The notes: generated from the sequence alone by a model not told the origin. A stretch of 64,000 bases of DNA from Diphasiastrum complanatum (GCA_029204225.1 CM055099.1:69611349-69675348), one strand, 5' to 3'. Positions 10,411-22,076 are shown, counted from the first letter of the stretch. Translations and numbers: made by a program.

Positions 10411-11656
10411 TAGATCGAATATACCTCATGACTCTTATGAGAGCCTTCCAATGGGTAATGCCAAGAATAACCATATATTGGTTGAGTGAGCTTATTGCAA
10501 AAGAGATGTCTGGTGTTGTATAGACCATTGCATACATAAGAGATCCAAGTATCGATCGATAAGGATACTCTCTCATCTGCTCCTCTTCCTGATTGGTCTG
10601 GGGACATTGGTCCTTTGACAAATGCAGGCTTGGATCCATCGGTGAGTGAGCTAACTTACAAATCATTAGATTGTATCTGTTAAGAACATTGCGAAGATAT
10701 CTTTGTTGAGTGATATAAATCAGTCGTCTCGATCTGTCTCTGTGAATCTGAATGCCCAGACAGAAGTGAGCTTCACCCAGATCAGTCATGTTGAACTCTA
10801 AAAATAGCATCTGCTTAGAATCCTTAACCAAATTGGTATTGTTGCTGAAAAGCAGCGTATCATCCACGTATAAGGTGACGATAATGAAGAATTGTTGCAC
10901 CGACTTGGAATAGACATTGCAATCAGCAGTGCTTGGTTGGAAACCTTGTTCGATGAGGAATGTGTTGATCCTCTGAAACCAAGCTCTGGCAGACTGTTTC
11001 AAGCCATAGAGCGCCTTATGGAGTTTACATACATGATTCTTCATACCTTCTAGAACATATCCTTCGGGCTGGATCATGTAGATGTCTTCTTGTATAACTC
11101 TATTTAGATAAGCTATTTGCACATCAAGTTGATGCACTACAAGGTCGGCAGCTACAACATATGATAGGAAAGCTCGGATCAACAAATGCTTGACTACTAG
11201 ACTGAAAGTCTCACTATAGTCGATGTTGGGGATCTGAGTGAATCCTCGTGCTACCAGTCTTGCCTTCCTTCGATCAATTGCTCCATTGGCATTGTATTTG
11301 ACCTTAAAGATCCATTTGCAATGAATGATATTGCAGCCAATAGGAGCTTCGACTAGTGACCACATCTGGTTCTTGATCAAAGAGGAATACTCTCTGTCCA
11401 TAGCTTCTCTCCAGAGATCAGAGTTTGGTTGGCTGAGTGCCTCTTTGAGTTTCGTCGGTTCTTGTATCAAGAGACATGTAGACTCAAGAGTATATCTTGT
11501 GGGTTGTGTGCGCAGTCGGCTTGATCTTTTGGGAGGAATTGATTGATGAACGACTCTTGGAATTTGTTGCTGAGTAGCAGCAATGTCTTCATCTGATTCG
11601 CTGTCGAATAGTGGGTTGACAATGGACACGCTTGAGCCAGAAGCTCGAATAGTCAT
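10405..11656 (-). CDS. Ty1/copia reverse transcriptase (relic E1, W family)
   Basis: An uninterrupted minus-strand frame covering the integrase tail and the RT. Visible RT motifs: W-I-F-K-V-K-Y-N-A-N-G, R-K-A-R-L-V-A-R-G-F-T-Q, the Q-L-D-V-Q-I-A-Y-L-N block, Y-G-L-K-Q-S-A-R-A-W-F and the active site Y-V-D-D-T-L-L-F. RNase H is missing: homology to the sister element W stops at about 10405 and unrelated gypsy sequence follows. The N-terminal acidic region (D-S-E-S-D-E-D-I-A-A-T) is the usual linker after integrase. It cannot yield a full Pol, but its frame is well kept for a truncated copy. Confidence 0.9.
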
Positions 11657-12782
11657 GTCAATGGCAAGTGATGAAGGTTCTCCTGAAACAATTATATCTT
11701 TGTCTTTGATGTCGACGAACTGATCCTAGATAAAGATTGTATCCCAGCTGTACAAAATTTGCTAGGTATTGGGATCATATAGCTTGTATGTGTTATCAGA
11801 TGAAGTATATCCAATCAGGATGGTCTTGAGACCTTGGAAGTCAAATTTCTTCCTCGTGTCTTTCGGGATCTGCGCGTAGGCAACACATCCAAATACTCAT
11901 CGGTTCTTCACAGAAGGCTTAGAGCCTGTCCACACCTCATGGGGTGTCTTGCCCAAGAGGGCCTTGGTCGAACATTTGTTCTGGACATAAGCTATAGTGG
12001 AAGCAGCTTTGGCCCAGAAGCTCTTGGGCAGCGATGCATGCGCTAGCATACATTTAGCTGATTCAACCAGAGAAGGACTGTAAGAAGTGATGAATTGATG
12101 TTCAATGTCTTGGCTCTGGCAGTACTCCTTAAATTCAGTAGAGATGTACTCTCCACCATTGTCTGACCTTAAGGCCTTGATCGTCCTTCTAGTCTCTTTT
12201 TCTGCACGCTCCTTGAAGATTCTAAAGCAATCGAAATCTTTTGATTTCTTCTTGATAAATTACACCATAGTCTCTTCATCGGGCCACAAATGTCTGAATG
12301 CACAATGTCTAACAATCCTCTAGCAGTATGTTGATGGCGATCTAAATGGTTTCCTAGTCTGTTTACCAACTAGACAGTCTTGACAGACAAGTAACTCGAC
12401 TTTATCACCAGGATAGTCTAAATCAAGAACAATAGAATATTTAGACATTTGTTGTACAACAACATGATTCAAGTGACCAAGTCTATAATGCCAAAATAAA
12501 CTTTTATTTGCTCAAATAGAAGTACTGAGTGCTTGACTAGAGGCAGAAAAGCAATGACTTAATCCATACAAGTATTCATGCCTCTTTCCTAGTGCTGGGA
12601 AGTTGTCTGTCCTATCAACTACTTTGCACTGATCACATTCGAATTCTACTTTATGTCCTAGATCTATGATTCTGCTTACAAAGAGCAGATTCGTAGATAA
12701 ATTGGGTACATATAGGACTTTAGAAAATAGCCTAGACTGATCATTTGCAAAGCTTAATCTTACAATACCTTCATCTTTAATA
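11657..12782 (-). pseudogene. Ty1/copia integrase (relic E1), frame-broken
   Basis: Minus-strand integrase pieces in several frames: H-S-D-I-C-G-P-M (first catalytic aspartate region), a block around R-S-D-N-G-G-E-Y at about 12150, K-C-M-L-A-H-A-S-L-P-K-S-F-W-A-K-A-A and V-F-G-C-V-A-Y-A-Q-I-P-K-D-T-R-K-K-F-D-F. The upstream zinc-binding and protease-linker part runs to 12782, where MITE R2 interrupts. Stops and indels make it inactive. Integrase would insert the cDNA into chromosomes. Confidence 0.8.
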
Positions 12783-13072
12783 CATTAGAGGAGTTCTAAA
12801 TCCAAAAAAGACCCTTTGTAAAGATTCTTTTTATATTTTTTCTCAAATTTTTCTTACACATGGACCAATCAAAACACTCAAATTTGAAATCTAAGTAACG
12901 TAACTTTTTGAGTCCACATTTTGATTCCATACTAAAAATGACATAACTTTTTAGTGGTAAGTCCGAATTTATGGCAAGTCAAAAGTATTTGTGTTATAAT
13001 ATTTTATTAATAAAAAAGATATCTTGCACGAATTCTTAAAGGGTCTTTTTGGAACTCAAAACTCCTCTAATG
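12783..13072. mobile_element. MITE R, copy 2
   Basis: A 290-bp insertion with ends CATTAGAGGAGTT / AACTCCTCTAATG. The empty site is visible in the sister element W at about 28340, where the flanking copia sequence is continuous. Internally it lacks about 75 bp present in copy 1. Confidence 0.7.
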
Positions 13073-14010
13073 GCTTGTGTACTATTATCGCCAAGGTGAA
13101 CATATTTATTGGTATTGTAGGGTGTATAGGACTCGAAACAGCCAATGAGACTGGTCATATGCTGAGTGACACCGGAATCCAGGAATCAAGAACTGTCATT
13201 GGATGCTCCTTGATGTTGGTCATGAAGGCATCATAATCCGCTTCTTGAATGGGCTGCAGAGCTTCTATAGCTGCATTGGCCACTTGATTTGATTGCCCTC
13301 TGCTGTTGTTCTTCGCTTGAAGTATTCAACAGTCCTGAATTTCGTGGTTGTTTCGTTTGCAGTATCTGCAGAACAGCTTCTTCTTTGTCTGCGGATTCGA
13401 CTGTTTCTTGTGCTGAGCTGGTTTCTGGTCTGGCTTTGATTGCTTCGGGCCTTTCTTCTTCTTCTGCTTTGTCGTGCTCTTGTTGGTGTACAAGGAACTT
13501 GAGGCTTCGTTCCTCCGCGTGTCTTCCTGCAAGAACATAGTAATGACTCTCGAAGGAGTCAGCTCTGGATGAGTCGTGATGATCATCACCCAGCTGTCGT
13601 AAGAGCTTGGTAGGCTTGTAAGCAGTTGCATCACTACGTCTTGATCGTCTATGATAGATCCGACAGCAGCCATTTGCTTCAGCAGGTTCTTGAATTGTTT
13701 GATGTGATTATGCAGGGAATCACCATTCGCCATCTTGAGGGAGTAAAATTTTTTCTTTGGATGTAGCTTGCAAGTTATACCTCGCACTTTGTATTATGTG
13801 CTCAAGATGTCCCAAACTTCTTTGGATGTTTGGGCTTCGGATACATGGCCAATCTGAGTATCCGAAATGTTGAGGATGATCAGTGTGAATGTCTTTCCAT
13901 CCTTCAGCTCCCATCTAGAGATTGCTGCGTCGTCAGCTTCAGGTTTCCCTTCTGCACCTATAACAACGTCATACAACTCCTTAGACATTAGCATTGTTTT
14001 CATCTTAAAT
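13073..14010 (-). pseudogene. Ty1/copia gag (relic E1), frame-broken
   Basis: Gag pieces on the minus strand: an N-terminal block with M-L-M-S-K-E-L-Y-D-V-V (13794-14003), then K-F-Y-S-L-K-M-A-N-G-D-S-L-H-N-H-I-K-Q-F and L-L-T-S-L-P-S-S-Y-D-S-W (13326-13787). The zinc knuckle C-R-Y-C-K-R-N-N-H-E-I-Q-D-C follows at about 13330-13370 and is complete. A frameshift separates the first two blocks. Confidence 0.85.
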
Positions 14011-14213
14011 TTTCACAAATGGTAATTGGCTCCATCAAGCTTGTCCATGATAGGACTGGCTTTCCCTTGGGAATCCATGTGGAAGATTAGTCTAGGTGAT
14101 AGGAATAACTATCAGTGACTTAAGTATGAAAATTTGGTGCTAAATTACAGAACAAGAAGACAATTACTCTATCGTCTTGTTACTGTGGAATCTTATCAGG
14201 CTACAGAAAATAG

Positions 14214-14492
14214 CTCTGATATCATATTGGAAAGAGGGGTGTGAAACGAAGATAGCTTGAAAAGAAACGAACTAAAAAAGAAACAAACTCGAAACTCAAA
14301 ATGAAACAAACTCGAATAGAAAATGTTCATGCAGAATGGAATAAGCTATCTCACTCTTTTCTCAAGCATGACTACGCCTATCAGACTCGAAATAGAACAT
14401 TAGTGATAGAAATCACGTTTGATCTGATTACATAGCCAAACATTAAGAGCATGAAAACATTAGAAAGATAATTTGTCGTGAACAGCTAGACC
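14214..14492 (-). repeat. E1 primer site and truncated 5' LTR (W family)
   Basis: The primer-site complement (CTCTGATATCA, 14214-14224) is followed by TATTGGAAAGAGGGG, the LTR W start. Homology to the LTRs at 24238 and 29417 ends at about 14492. The intact target around 14440 (CCAAACATTAAG) is the empty site that dates the Mutator-like insertion in the 5' LTR of W. Confidence 0.8.
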
Positions 14493-14759
14493 GATCATGC
14501 TATCAAGCATACACTACTGAGAGCCCAATAGGTATACTTATACCCTCCAAGGCCCATGCACCACTAGTAGTGCACTATGACACCTCACTGGACACCTCTA
14601 CAGCCTATCTGAGACATGTCATCCAGTTCCCCAATGACTCACTGATAGACCCATACAAATCCACCATCAAGTATTTAGGCCTACAACCATTAATTATGAC
14701 CATGCACACATAAGGGTCCCAATTCCCTTTTAGTTATAGTTAACTTACAAGTTGTTGGT
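14493..14759. other. Unassigned spacer
   Basis: Non-coding sequence between the E1 LTR break and the gypsy integrase relic; I recognise nothing in it. Confidence 0.3.
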
Positions 14760-15460
14760 CTACCGGTCCCTAGACTGGATACGCTACCCGAGACCAGTCA
14801 TGGGCATGACATTCTTTGCCCCTTATTCAAGTTATGTCCTCAGAACTTTAAATTGGAAAAGATCCTCCTTAAGCTTCCTTCCTGTTCCTAGGAATCGTCA
14901 TCGTCCGTATATCCCTTCCATCGAACCAGATGTTCGGTAAATATACGGTTTTCTCAATCGTTTAGTTCTTGTTTACAAGATCTTTCCGGGTTCAAGTGGA
15001 GACACCTCCGATGATTCATCCAACAGGTCCAATCGATCTCCAAATCCAAGATGCTTTCCTTCACGTAGACTCTTCTTGAGATGGCTTACGTGAAACATGG
15101 GATCACTTGAGATCCTTTTGGGAGTTCCAATTGGTAAGCTAAGGATCCAATCTTTTTCAAGATCTTATACACCGTCTTCTATATCTAGGGGACAATTAGT
15201 AATGCTAGCCGGTACGCATTACACTTGAATCCATCGGGATTCTCAAAAATTACCCAACCCCACTTGGAAGTCTCTCGGTGATCTTTTCAGGCTTGCATAA
15301 TGTCGGTTCCCATCCTGGGTGCACTAGACATTCTCATGTGCAATCTGTAGCATTTCCTGCATATCATGTAGGAACTCCACTACTTTCTGAAACTTGAACG
15401 CCCGAGTCTCTATCGCAATGGATGAAATAGGTTTAAAATTATACGTAAGCATGCACGGGC
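14760..15460 (-). pseudogene. Ty3/gypsy integrase C-terminus with chromodomain-like end
   Basis: Minus-strand translation gives M-Q-E-M-L-Q-I-A-H-E-N-V, K-R-S-P-R-D-F-Q-V-G, I-L-K-K-I-G-S-L-A-Y-Q-L-E-L-P-K-G and finally L-V-R-W-K-G-Y-T-D-D-D-D-S. This is the integrase GPY/F region followed by the chromodomain signature of plant chromoviruses. Stops and a frameshift interrupt it. It belongs to a different gypsy clade from the tRNA-Asp-primed elements. Confidence 0.75.
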
Positions 15461-16255
15461 TATAACCGGTAGCCAAATGCTTACTATAACCCAATCTTCA
15501 TCAAGGTGACTACCTCTCCGAGGAGATTGCTATGAAAATATGAATACATATCTTAACTAATCTCCTGATCACGTGAGTAATCCTTCTTTTAAACGATCAA
15601 GTATAACTAGATTCTAAACTATGATTCGTCAATCATAATTCATCGGATTCTTGTCCTATACTGAATAAAAGAAGGTAACCACCAATGATTAGAAGAACTT
15701 TAAGTTCAGAGTCATCTCTAGTTTAGCAAATACAGCCGACCAAAAGTGATTAGTGAACTTCAAAACGCGAATGTTCATAATGTCACTTTGGTAATCCGTA
15801 AAGCCTAAACATGCACTCTACTAATTACTTGGTTTTTACCCAAACAAACATAGTCGATTTGGTAAGATGGCCAGTCATTACCAAGACTCTACTATCTTGT
15901 TTATTTAATTGGGGTAAGAACACTATCCACTTCTATGGTTTAGGCATATCCAAGAATTTGAGTTATGATTTGCCAATCTCAAGTTTTCAGATTCCCGAGA
16001 CCATACCCTACCATAAGAGTGCATTACAATTCTTATATGACACATGAGTTGTTCCAAAAAGTCCTTTCCATTTGGAGAGTTTCAGATTTTTTCAGCTCAC
16101 ACACGGTGTCAATAAAAGGATTGTAATTACAAGAATACCCTCACTTTAGACAGAAGTAACGCTTCTGATTCGGTTAGATGTATCGGATTTAGAAAATATT
16201 TAAATGTCTAGGTGTGGTACCAAAACACCACATTTAATCTGATTCTAAATCACTT
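15461..16255. other. Unassigned, possibly 3' region of the chromovirus
   Basis: AT-rich sequence with no frame I can support. It may contain the end and LTR of the integrase relic next to it, but no second copy is present to show this. Confidence 0.25.
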
Positions 16256-16982
16256 TGTTGGGGGTATTTCCAACAAAGTGTAAATAAATAAAATCATCCA
16301 ATAAAATGTGTTGCGAGGGCATGGCATCCTGCACGCGTAAGCCCATGGCCCAATGAGCATGCAAGTAAAGTTGTAAATAAAATAAACTTGACTTGGGCCT
16401 TGGAATTAAAATAAAACTAGAGGTCCAAAGTCATTTTTAAACTTAGAGATTACTTTTTAGAGTTGGGTCCAAATAGGGACTCACATGAATATTCTGATTA
16501 CCAATGTACTTTTTGTGGACCCTTGGATCAAGTTGGGTCCAAGATGAATGGATAGGATCATTGTGAATATTAGCCAATAGGATTGAGGGGCAAGGGCCTT
16601 CCCCCTATTCAATTCTTGCTATTGCTCTTGTTGTTTCCATTTGCTTTCAAGTTCGTGCTTTTTGATTTCAATAGTTTATGTTTCTCCTTTAGCAAGTACA
16701 ATGAGCATTTGAGCTAACCTCCACCCTCCCTCTATCTCTCTCTTCTATCTTCTTTTCCCTCCATCTTTTCTAATCATCCCCTTCCTTTCACCTACAATCA
16801 TGATGAATGTTAGTGTAGAGGAGTAGAGTTAAGGGAGAGTAGTGTTAGTGGTGAGTAGAGTTAAGGGAGAAAGTAAAAAACTAACTAAAAATAGCATCTA
16901 TGCATAGTTAGGTACCTATCCAGTGATCTAACCCTTGTTGATAGGCGGGAGGGCTATACTACGCAAGATCTTCGACCCTACA
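16256..16982 (+). repeat. LTR T, 5' LTR of Ty3/gypsy element G3
   Basis: TGTTGGGGG at the left and CTACA at the right, directly before a tRNA-Asp-type primer site. An internal segment at about 16310-16420 (GCGAGGGCAT, CATCCTGCACGCGTAAGCCC, CAATGAGCATG) recurs at 20268, in inverted form near 20640, and at 20970, defining an LTR family. The left end is inferred from TG only. Confidence 0.5.
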
Positions 16983-17000
16983 GTGGCACCGTTGCCGGAG
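16983..17000 (+). other. Primer binding site, tRNA-Asp type (G3)
   Basis: GTGGCACCGTTGCCGGAG, one base from the standard TGGCGCCGTTGCCGG core, directly after the LTR CA end. Confidence 0.65.
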
Positions 17001-18060
17001 ATATGTTTCCACTAATTAATTTAGCTGTATTTTAGCTATTTTCTTGTTTTTTAGAGTAGTTTAAGGTTGATTTTTGAGAGTTTAGAGTTAGTTTTCTGTA
17101 TTTTTTTGTGTTTGGACTGTTCACAGCTAGCGAAGGTGTGAGAGGGTAGAGGAGGCCCTGAACAACCTTAAGGGCTTGAAATCCAAACCAACCAGCCAAA
17201 AAAATACCAAAAACACACCAATCTGTATTTTGGAGAAAATCTCATCAGATTTTTATATCTCCAGAATTAGTGTGAATTAACCCTTGCATGACTGGCAGCA
17301 GCTCTAGGTATTGTCCCGGAGCTGCATAGAAGCTTGCGAGAGTTAGTTCCAAGCAGATTGTAAAAATCAGAGAAAAATCATAAAAAAATTCAAAAAATCC
17401 TTGAAAAAATCCAAAAAATTCAAATCTTCATAAGAACTCTTGCAGAGCCCTCTGAAGTTCCATCTCAGTGAAACCAGGACATAGAGAAGTTTGCGAGAAT
17501 TAGTTTGATGTTTAAGTGTCTGTGCAAGAGTTCCTAGTGAAAAAAAAAAGTGGAAAAGTACTAGTGAAACCTCGCAGACAACAAATTTTTCAGTTACAGT
17601 GGTCAAGAACTCTCGCAGAGGATTTTGAAGTTCCATCTCAGTGAGACAAGGACACAAAAGAGCTTGCGAGAGTTAGTCTGATTCCAGTGAGCAAAAAATT
17701 GGATTTAAGTGCAAAAAAATCACTAAAAAATGAAGATCCAAAAAACCTTCCAGTAAGAACTCTCGCAGACTCTCTCAATCGATTTAGAATGTCAATTTAC
17801 ATCAGTGATGAAGCCTGCGAGAGTTAGTGTGAAGATCTGGTGAAGATCAAGCCAAAAAAGTGGTTTTGAACCCTCGCAGACAGTGAAATTTTCACTTCTT
17901 GCGAGAGTTAAGTCTCGCAAAGAATTCTATAGTGAGATCTGACCCAGATCCATCTACTGTGAGCCTTGCGAGAGTTAATTCCCAGAGATCTGAAAGATAT
18001 CAATTTTTTTACCTACAAAAATAGCTAAAGAACCCTCGCACAGCCAGCTCTTGCACAAGA
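17001..18060 (+). repeat. G3 leader with CTCGCAGA / GCGAGAGTTAG motif repeats
   Basis: Over about 800 bp, AACTCTCGCAGA-type and TTGCGAGAGTTAGT-type motifs alternate; they are partly inverse complements. Two larger units (about 17430-17500 and 17600-17670, sharing GAAGTTCCATCTCAGTGA) are near-tandem. No coding frame is supported. It follows the primer site and is therefore leader sequence, cut at about 18060 by an opposite-strand gag. Confidence 0.65.
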
Positions 18061-18858
18061 GAACCCTCGCAGACTAGGATTTTGCTTTAGGACTGGACAC
18101 TCGTTCGCTGTATGGTTTTGCATGCACAGTGAACACCATACATTCTCCCGTCTTGGATACTGCAGTTGGTTTGGTTCCGGTTGATGTGGCGTTACTGCTA
18201 TAGCTCCTTGGAAGGCTTTCAGTTTCTGGTCAAACTGCGCCGTAAGTTGCTCCATCTGCTGTTTGTGTAATTTTGTCATTTGCTCCAACAACAGTTCTGT
18301 GGATAGAGCATATGCGATTGATGATGATGATGCGATCAAGGGAGTAGGGGTATGGGTGGATGGATATTCATCGTCAGATCCCTCATCCTCTTCCCTGATG
18401 GCATCTTCCATAGCTTCTTGCAGAGTAGCGTACTGTTCCCGTTGTTTCAGTTCTCTTCTGATGCTTTGTAGTAGTCCGGCTAGGAACCACATGATCATCG
18501 CATGATCGGGAGTTAGGGCTGCACTGCACTCGGATCGTAAGTGTTTGACCCACTCAATATAGTCCCTGACCCTTTCTCGTTTTCCCATCTTGACTTTGCT
18601 CAGCAGGAGAAACGGGTCTTCTAGAAACTTTCTTGGTTTAAAGCGCGTAATGAGAGCCACTTTAACCGCTTCCCAGGTAGATTTTTCTTTCTCTGACAGG
18701 TTGAAAAACCAATCCTGAGCCACTGCTAACAAGGACATAGGGAATAGCATCAGCTTCTCCGCAGGTGTCTGTTCACCATAGATTTCACAAGCTTGCTCGT
18801 AGATTTGGAGGAATCGGATGGGATCTGATGATCCGTCGTATTTTGTATTTATATCCAT
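18025..18858 (-). CDS. Ty3/gypsy gag
   Basis: A 277-residue minus-strand frame. The capsid begins M-D-I-N-T-K-Y-D-G-S-S-D-P with R-F-L-Q-I-Y-E-Q-A, then the A-Q-D-W-F-F-N-L-S block, R-D-Y-I-E-W-V-K-H-L and a W-F-L-A-G-L-L helix. A glutamine-rich coiled coil follows (about residues 190-225), then an unusual knuckle C-S-L-C-M-Q-N-H-T-A-N-E-C near residue 245 with only three residues between second Cys and His. The last 15 residues come from the fused G3 leader. Upstream to about 19080 an N-terminal extension is visible out of frame (P-M-D-P-M-G-Q-S-M), so the true start may be farther out. It would form the element's capsid. Confidence 0.85.
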   Translation of the reverse strand: MDINTKYDGSSDPIRFLQIYEQACEIYGEQTPAEKLMLFPMSLLAVAQDWFFNLSEKEKSTWEAVKVALITRFKPRKFLEDPFLLLSKVKMGKRERVRDYIEWVKHLRSECSAALTPDHAMIMWFLAGLLQSIRRELKQREQYATLQEAMEDAIREEDEGSDDEYPSTHTPTPLIASSSSIAYALSTELLLEQMTKLHKQQMEQLTAQFDQKLKAFQGAIAVTPHQPEPNQLQYPRRENVWCSLCMQNHTANECPVLKQNPSLRGFSCARAGCARVL

Positions 18859-19189
18859 GGTACTCTTCGGACCGCTTGCAAGGGAACGACAGACATGGAT
18901 TGGCCCATTGGATCCATTGGTGCTGATTCCGGTTCTGCCTCTTGTTACACAGCTGCTAATCTGGGAAGGTGTGGTGCTTGATTTGCTATCCTTTGTGCTA
19001 TTGATCGTCTTGATCTCAGATTCATCCGATGGTGGGTTCCAAAGTGATTGGATCTTACTTATACAGTAGGATGCAGTCTGGATCTCTAAGGATCTGATCC
19101 ATCTGATCGGCCGGAAGTGAATTTTAGGTTTTTTGCGGTGATTTTTCCTTGATAACTTTTACTCCTTGCACTGATTGACCTGAGATTTT

Positions 19190-19800
19190 GACAGTAGCTA
19201 GATCTGATGCAAATCTTTCTGACACATAGATTCTACCATCTGTGCAATGCAACATCGCACGATACGACATTTTGCCCGTTTAACCCCTGGATTGTTCAAC
19301 AGAAGAGAAGTCCTTATTAGGCTTCCTATCCTTACCATCAAGGGGCACCCAACGGGTCAAAAAGGTACGACACACCACATCAACCATAGCGTATGGCCTT
19401 ACCTGCTCCACCAGGGCCAGCCAATGAACAAATGGCCCATGTAAACCTGACAACAGCAGAACCAGAGATGCAAATGCCACCTCAACCTGAGCAACAACAA
19501 TGGTACAGACCAGATGAACCAGTTATGGATCCTGTCATAAATGAATATGTTGCGGCCTAAAAGCCAATAAAAATCATGAATTTTTTCCACTCATTTTTCA
19601 ATGAGTTGGAATTGGTAATCCGAAGTTGGAATGTGCAATTCTCGGGAACTTCAATGATACCGGTGGTATTAGTCTCAATCGATTTATGTATTTTTCATGT
19701 AAGTCTGGATTTTGAGACACTTTGACTAGGAAGTGGAGGACCTTCATGGAGGAAGAACCTGTGGTATGGGACGCAGACAATTCCAAATTGAAGATCTAAA
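19190..19800 (+). pseudogene. Ty3/gypsy gag C-terminus
   Basis: Plus-strand frame with C-N-A-T-S-H-D-T-T-F-C-P-F-N-P, a zinc-knuckle remnant, then a proline/glutamine-rich tail (Q-M-P-P-Q-P-E-Q-Q-Q) and N-F-F-H-S-F-F-N-E-L. Stops occur in the tail. It faces the 18025 gag head-on, so the two come from different copies. Nothing beyond about 19800 can be assigned. Confidence 0.55.
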
Positions 19801-20147
19801 ACTAACTGGATCAGATGACCGTAGTATGGTCATAAATTTAATTGATGCCAAATACTATGGGTCATAAAACGGGTGTTTTGTTGGAAATTTGAGATATTGC
19901 TCATGACCCCTTGATATCTCAAATTTACAAAACTGGAAACCCGAGAAGCTATTTCTTTATAAAAGATATATTGGTGAATTTCTTGTGATTCCATGGAAGG
20001 TGATTTTTATTATCTGTTGACCTTGGACGATGTCACAGAAATGGTTAATGGAAGCGTTTTGGTTTGTCCACCATCCGTTTCCCTTGTATTGCTTGTTATT
20101 GGCATGTTTAGAATATGATTCTTGGTTTAGGACTTTACATAGTTGTG
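19801..20147. other. Unassigned spacer
   Basis: No recognisable protein or repeat; possibly decayed gypsy coding sequence continuing from the left. Confidence 0.25.
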
Positions 20148-20751
20148 GGTATTTTTTCTACATAAATAAATGAGTGGGTCTCGTCACTGAAACTATGTTG
20201 GCTAAGCCATGCCAAGTGGGCCCCACCACAGTACATAACATTGTACAGTTAGAGTAATAAGTGCGAGGGCATTGGCTTCCTGCGTGTATAAGCTCAACCC
20301 AATGAGCACATTGCTAGTTGTTTTAAGTTGTTCCATAGGGACTTGGGCCCTAGGTGTAAATAAATAATTTAGGATCCCAAAGTTACAAACTCAAGTTGCA
20401 AATAAAAAATTCAATTTGGCTAAAGTTGGACTCACATGATTCATGTGACTTACTTTGTGCTTTCTTAGAACCATTAAAATAAATTATATTCTTTATTTGC
20501 AACTTGAGTTTGTAACTTTGGGGCTCTACATTATTTATTTACACCTAGGGCCCAAGTCCCTATGGAACAACTTAGAACAATTAACAATGTGCTCATTGGG
20601 TTGGGCTTATACACGCAGGAAGCCTGTGCCCTCGCACTTATTACTCTAACTGTACAGTAGTGTACTATGGCAGGGCCCACTCGACATGGCTTGGCCAACA
20701 TAGTTTTAGTGGCGGGACCCACTCATTTATTTATGTACAAAAAATATCCAC
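20148..20751. repeat. Inverted pair of LTR T fragments
   Basis: Sequence at about 20148-20412 returns as its inverse complement at about 20490-20751, arms near 262 bp with a spacer near 77 bp. Both arms contain the LTR T core (GTGCGAGGGCA...AATGAGCAC). Confidence 0.8.
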
Positions 20752-20879
20752 AACAGTCGGGTTTCTCCGAAAAGTCGGGTAACTTCGACAAGTCGGAGTG
20801 CCATTCTCTTGCCTGTCTTCGATAATAGAGATTTCTGCAGAATGTGCGACAATGCGTATAAAACTGCAATAATATGAAT

Positions 20880-21100
20880 GGAAGTAGATTAACAGTCCCG
20901 TCACTAAAATATTGTTTAGCTAAGCTTACCAAGTGGGCCCCATCACAGTACAATTAGTTAAAATAATAAGTGTGAGGGCACTAGCTTCCTGCATGTATAA
21001 GCCCAACCCACTGAGCACGCCAATAGATTGTTGTGAATTTGTAGAACTAGGAATAAGTGACTTGCCAATGGGTATAAAATACTAAAGTCAAGCCCACATG
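20880..21100 (+). repeat. Third LTR T fragment
   Basis: Direct copy of the left arm of the inverted pair (CCAAGTGGGCCCCATCACAGTAC, AAGTGTGAGGGCACTAGCTTCCTGC). It lies about 1 kb upstream of the NPF start codon. Confidence 0.65.
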
Positions 21101-21581
21101 ATTCATGTAATTACCCTCTCACTCCAAATTGAACTCACAAGATTCATGTGAGAATCACCCTTTTCAATTAAAAATCATTGAATATTTCATGAAAAGCTTG
21201 ATTTAGGATCCTTGTCATTTAGAATTAGTCAATCAATGATTAGGGGCAAGGCCTTTTTCAAAAATAAAAAGGCATCTCATAAATTTAAACATAAATTGAA
21301 CATAAATTTAAAAAAACTTTTAAGTCACATGGCACATGCAAATTCTGCACAAGAGTGGGAAAGCCACAATACAATTTTTGTGAGTGTGGTATGTGTCAAT
21401 CTCTCATTGGATGTTCGCATGAGAGTGTGGCAGAAAAACAACAACAAATTTATTGCATGTTCACATGAGAGTAGAGTTGGAAAAGCAACAATGAATGCTC
21501 CTTTTGAAGTATCATAAAAATTGTGCTTCTAAAAGACTACACTATGTGGCAACATACTACTATAGCACATGCTTGAGCACT

Positions 21582-21750
21582 ATGTGATGATTGTTCAACT
21601 CACGGATGTCGATGTCGCTATATTCTAATATCATGCCATATGTATATTCAACTGATTGATACATATAAAGCATATGACCTGACATATATGATGATTGTCC
21701 AACTCACCGATGTCTATGTCGCTATATTCTAATATCATGCCATATATCTA
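21582..21750 (+). repeat. Direct repeat upstream of the NPF gene
   Basis: A unit of about 65 bp beginning ATGATGATTGT and running through CGCTATATTCTAATATCATGCCATAT occurs at about 21582 and again at about 21686, with few differences. It lies 300-500 bp before the NPF start codon. Confidence 0.75.
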
Positions 21751-22076
21751 TATTTATATGTATATTTAACTGACAAATGTCATGATATATATACACAGCA
21801 ATCAAACAGTAAACCTTCCCCTCAAGCGGCTTATAGCTCAAGCTATTTACGATCGATTGGCAGTTTTGCAGCAGCTATCTGGGATTTGTCTCTCCAGCTC
21901 ACTGTGATCGGCTGCTCGTATATGTATACATACATGTGTGTATAGATGTATAACAATAAATCTTTATGCATACACACATCTCTCTCTCACACACACAAAG
22001 TGATTTGCTGTTGCTATTTAGAGGTACTTGGGCGGCTGGGCTTGGAGCTAGTGTAGTACGGAGTGCAATCGCCACA

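Noticed and set aside
10239-10607. 122-codon minus frame over the copia/gypsy junction
   Set aside because: It is partly a shadow of the RT frame in another phase and partly junction sequence.
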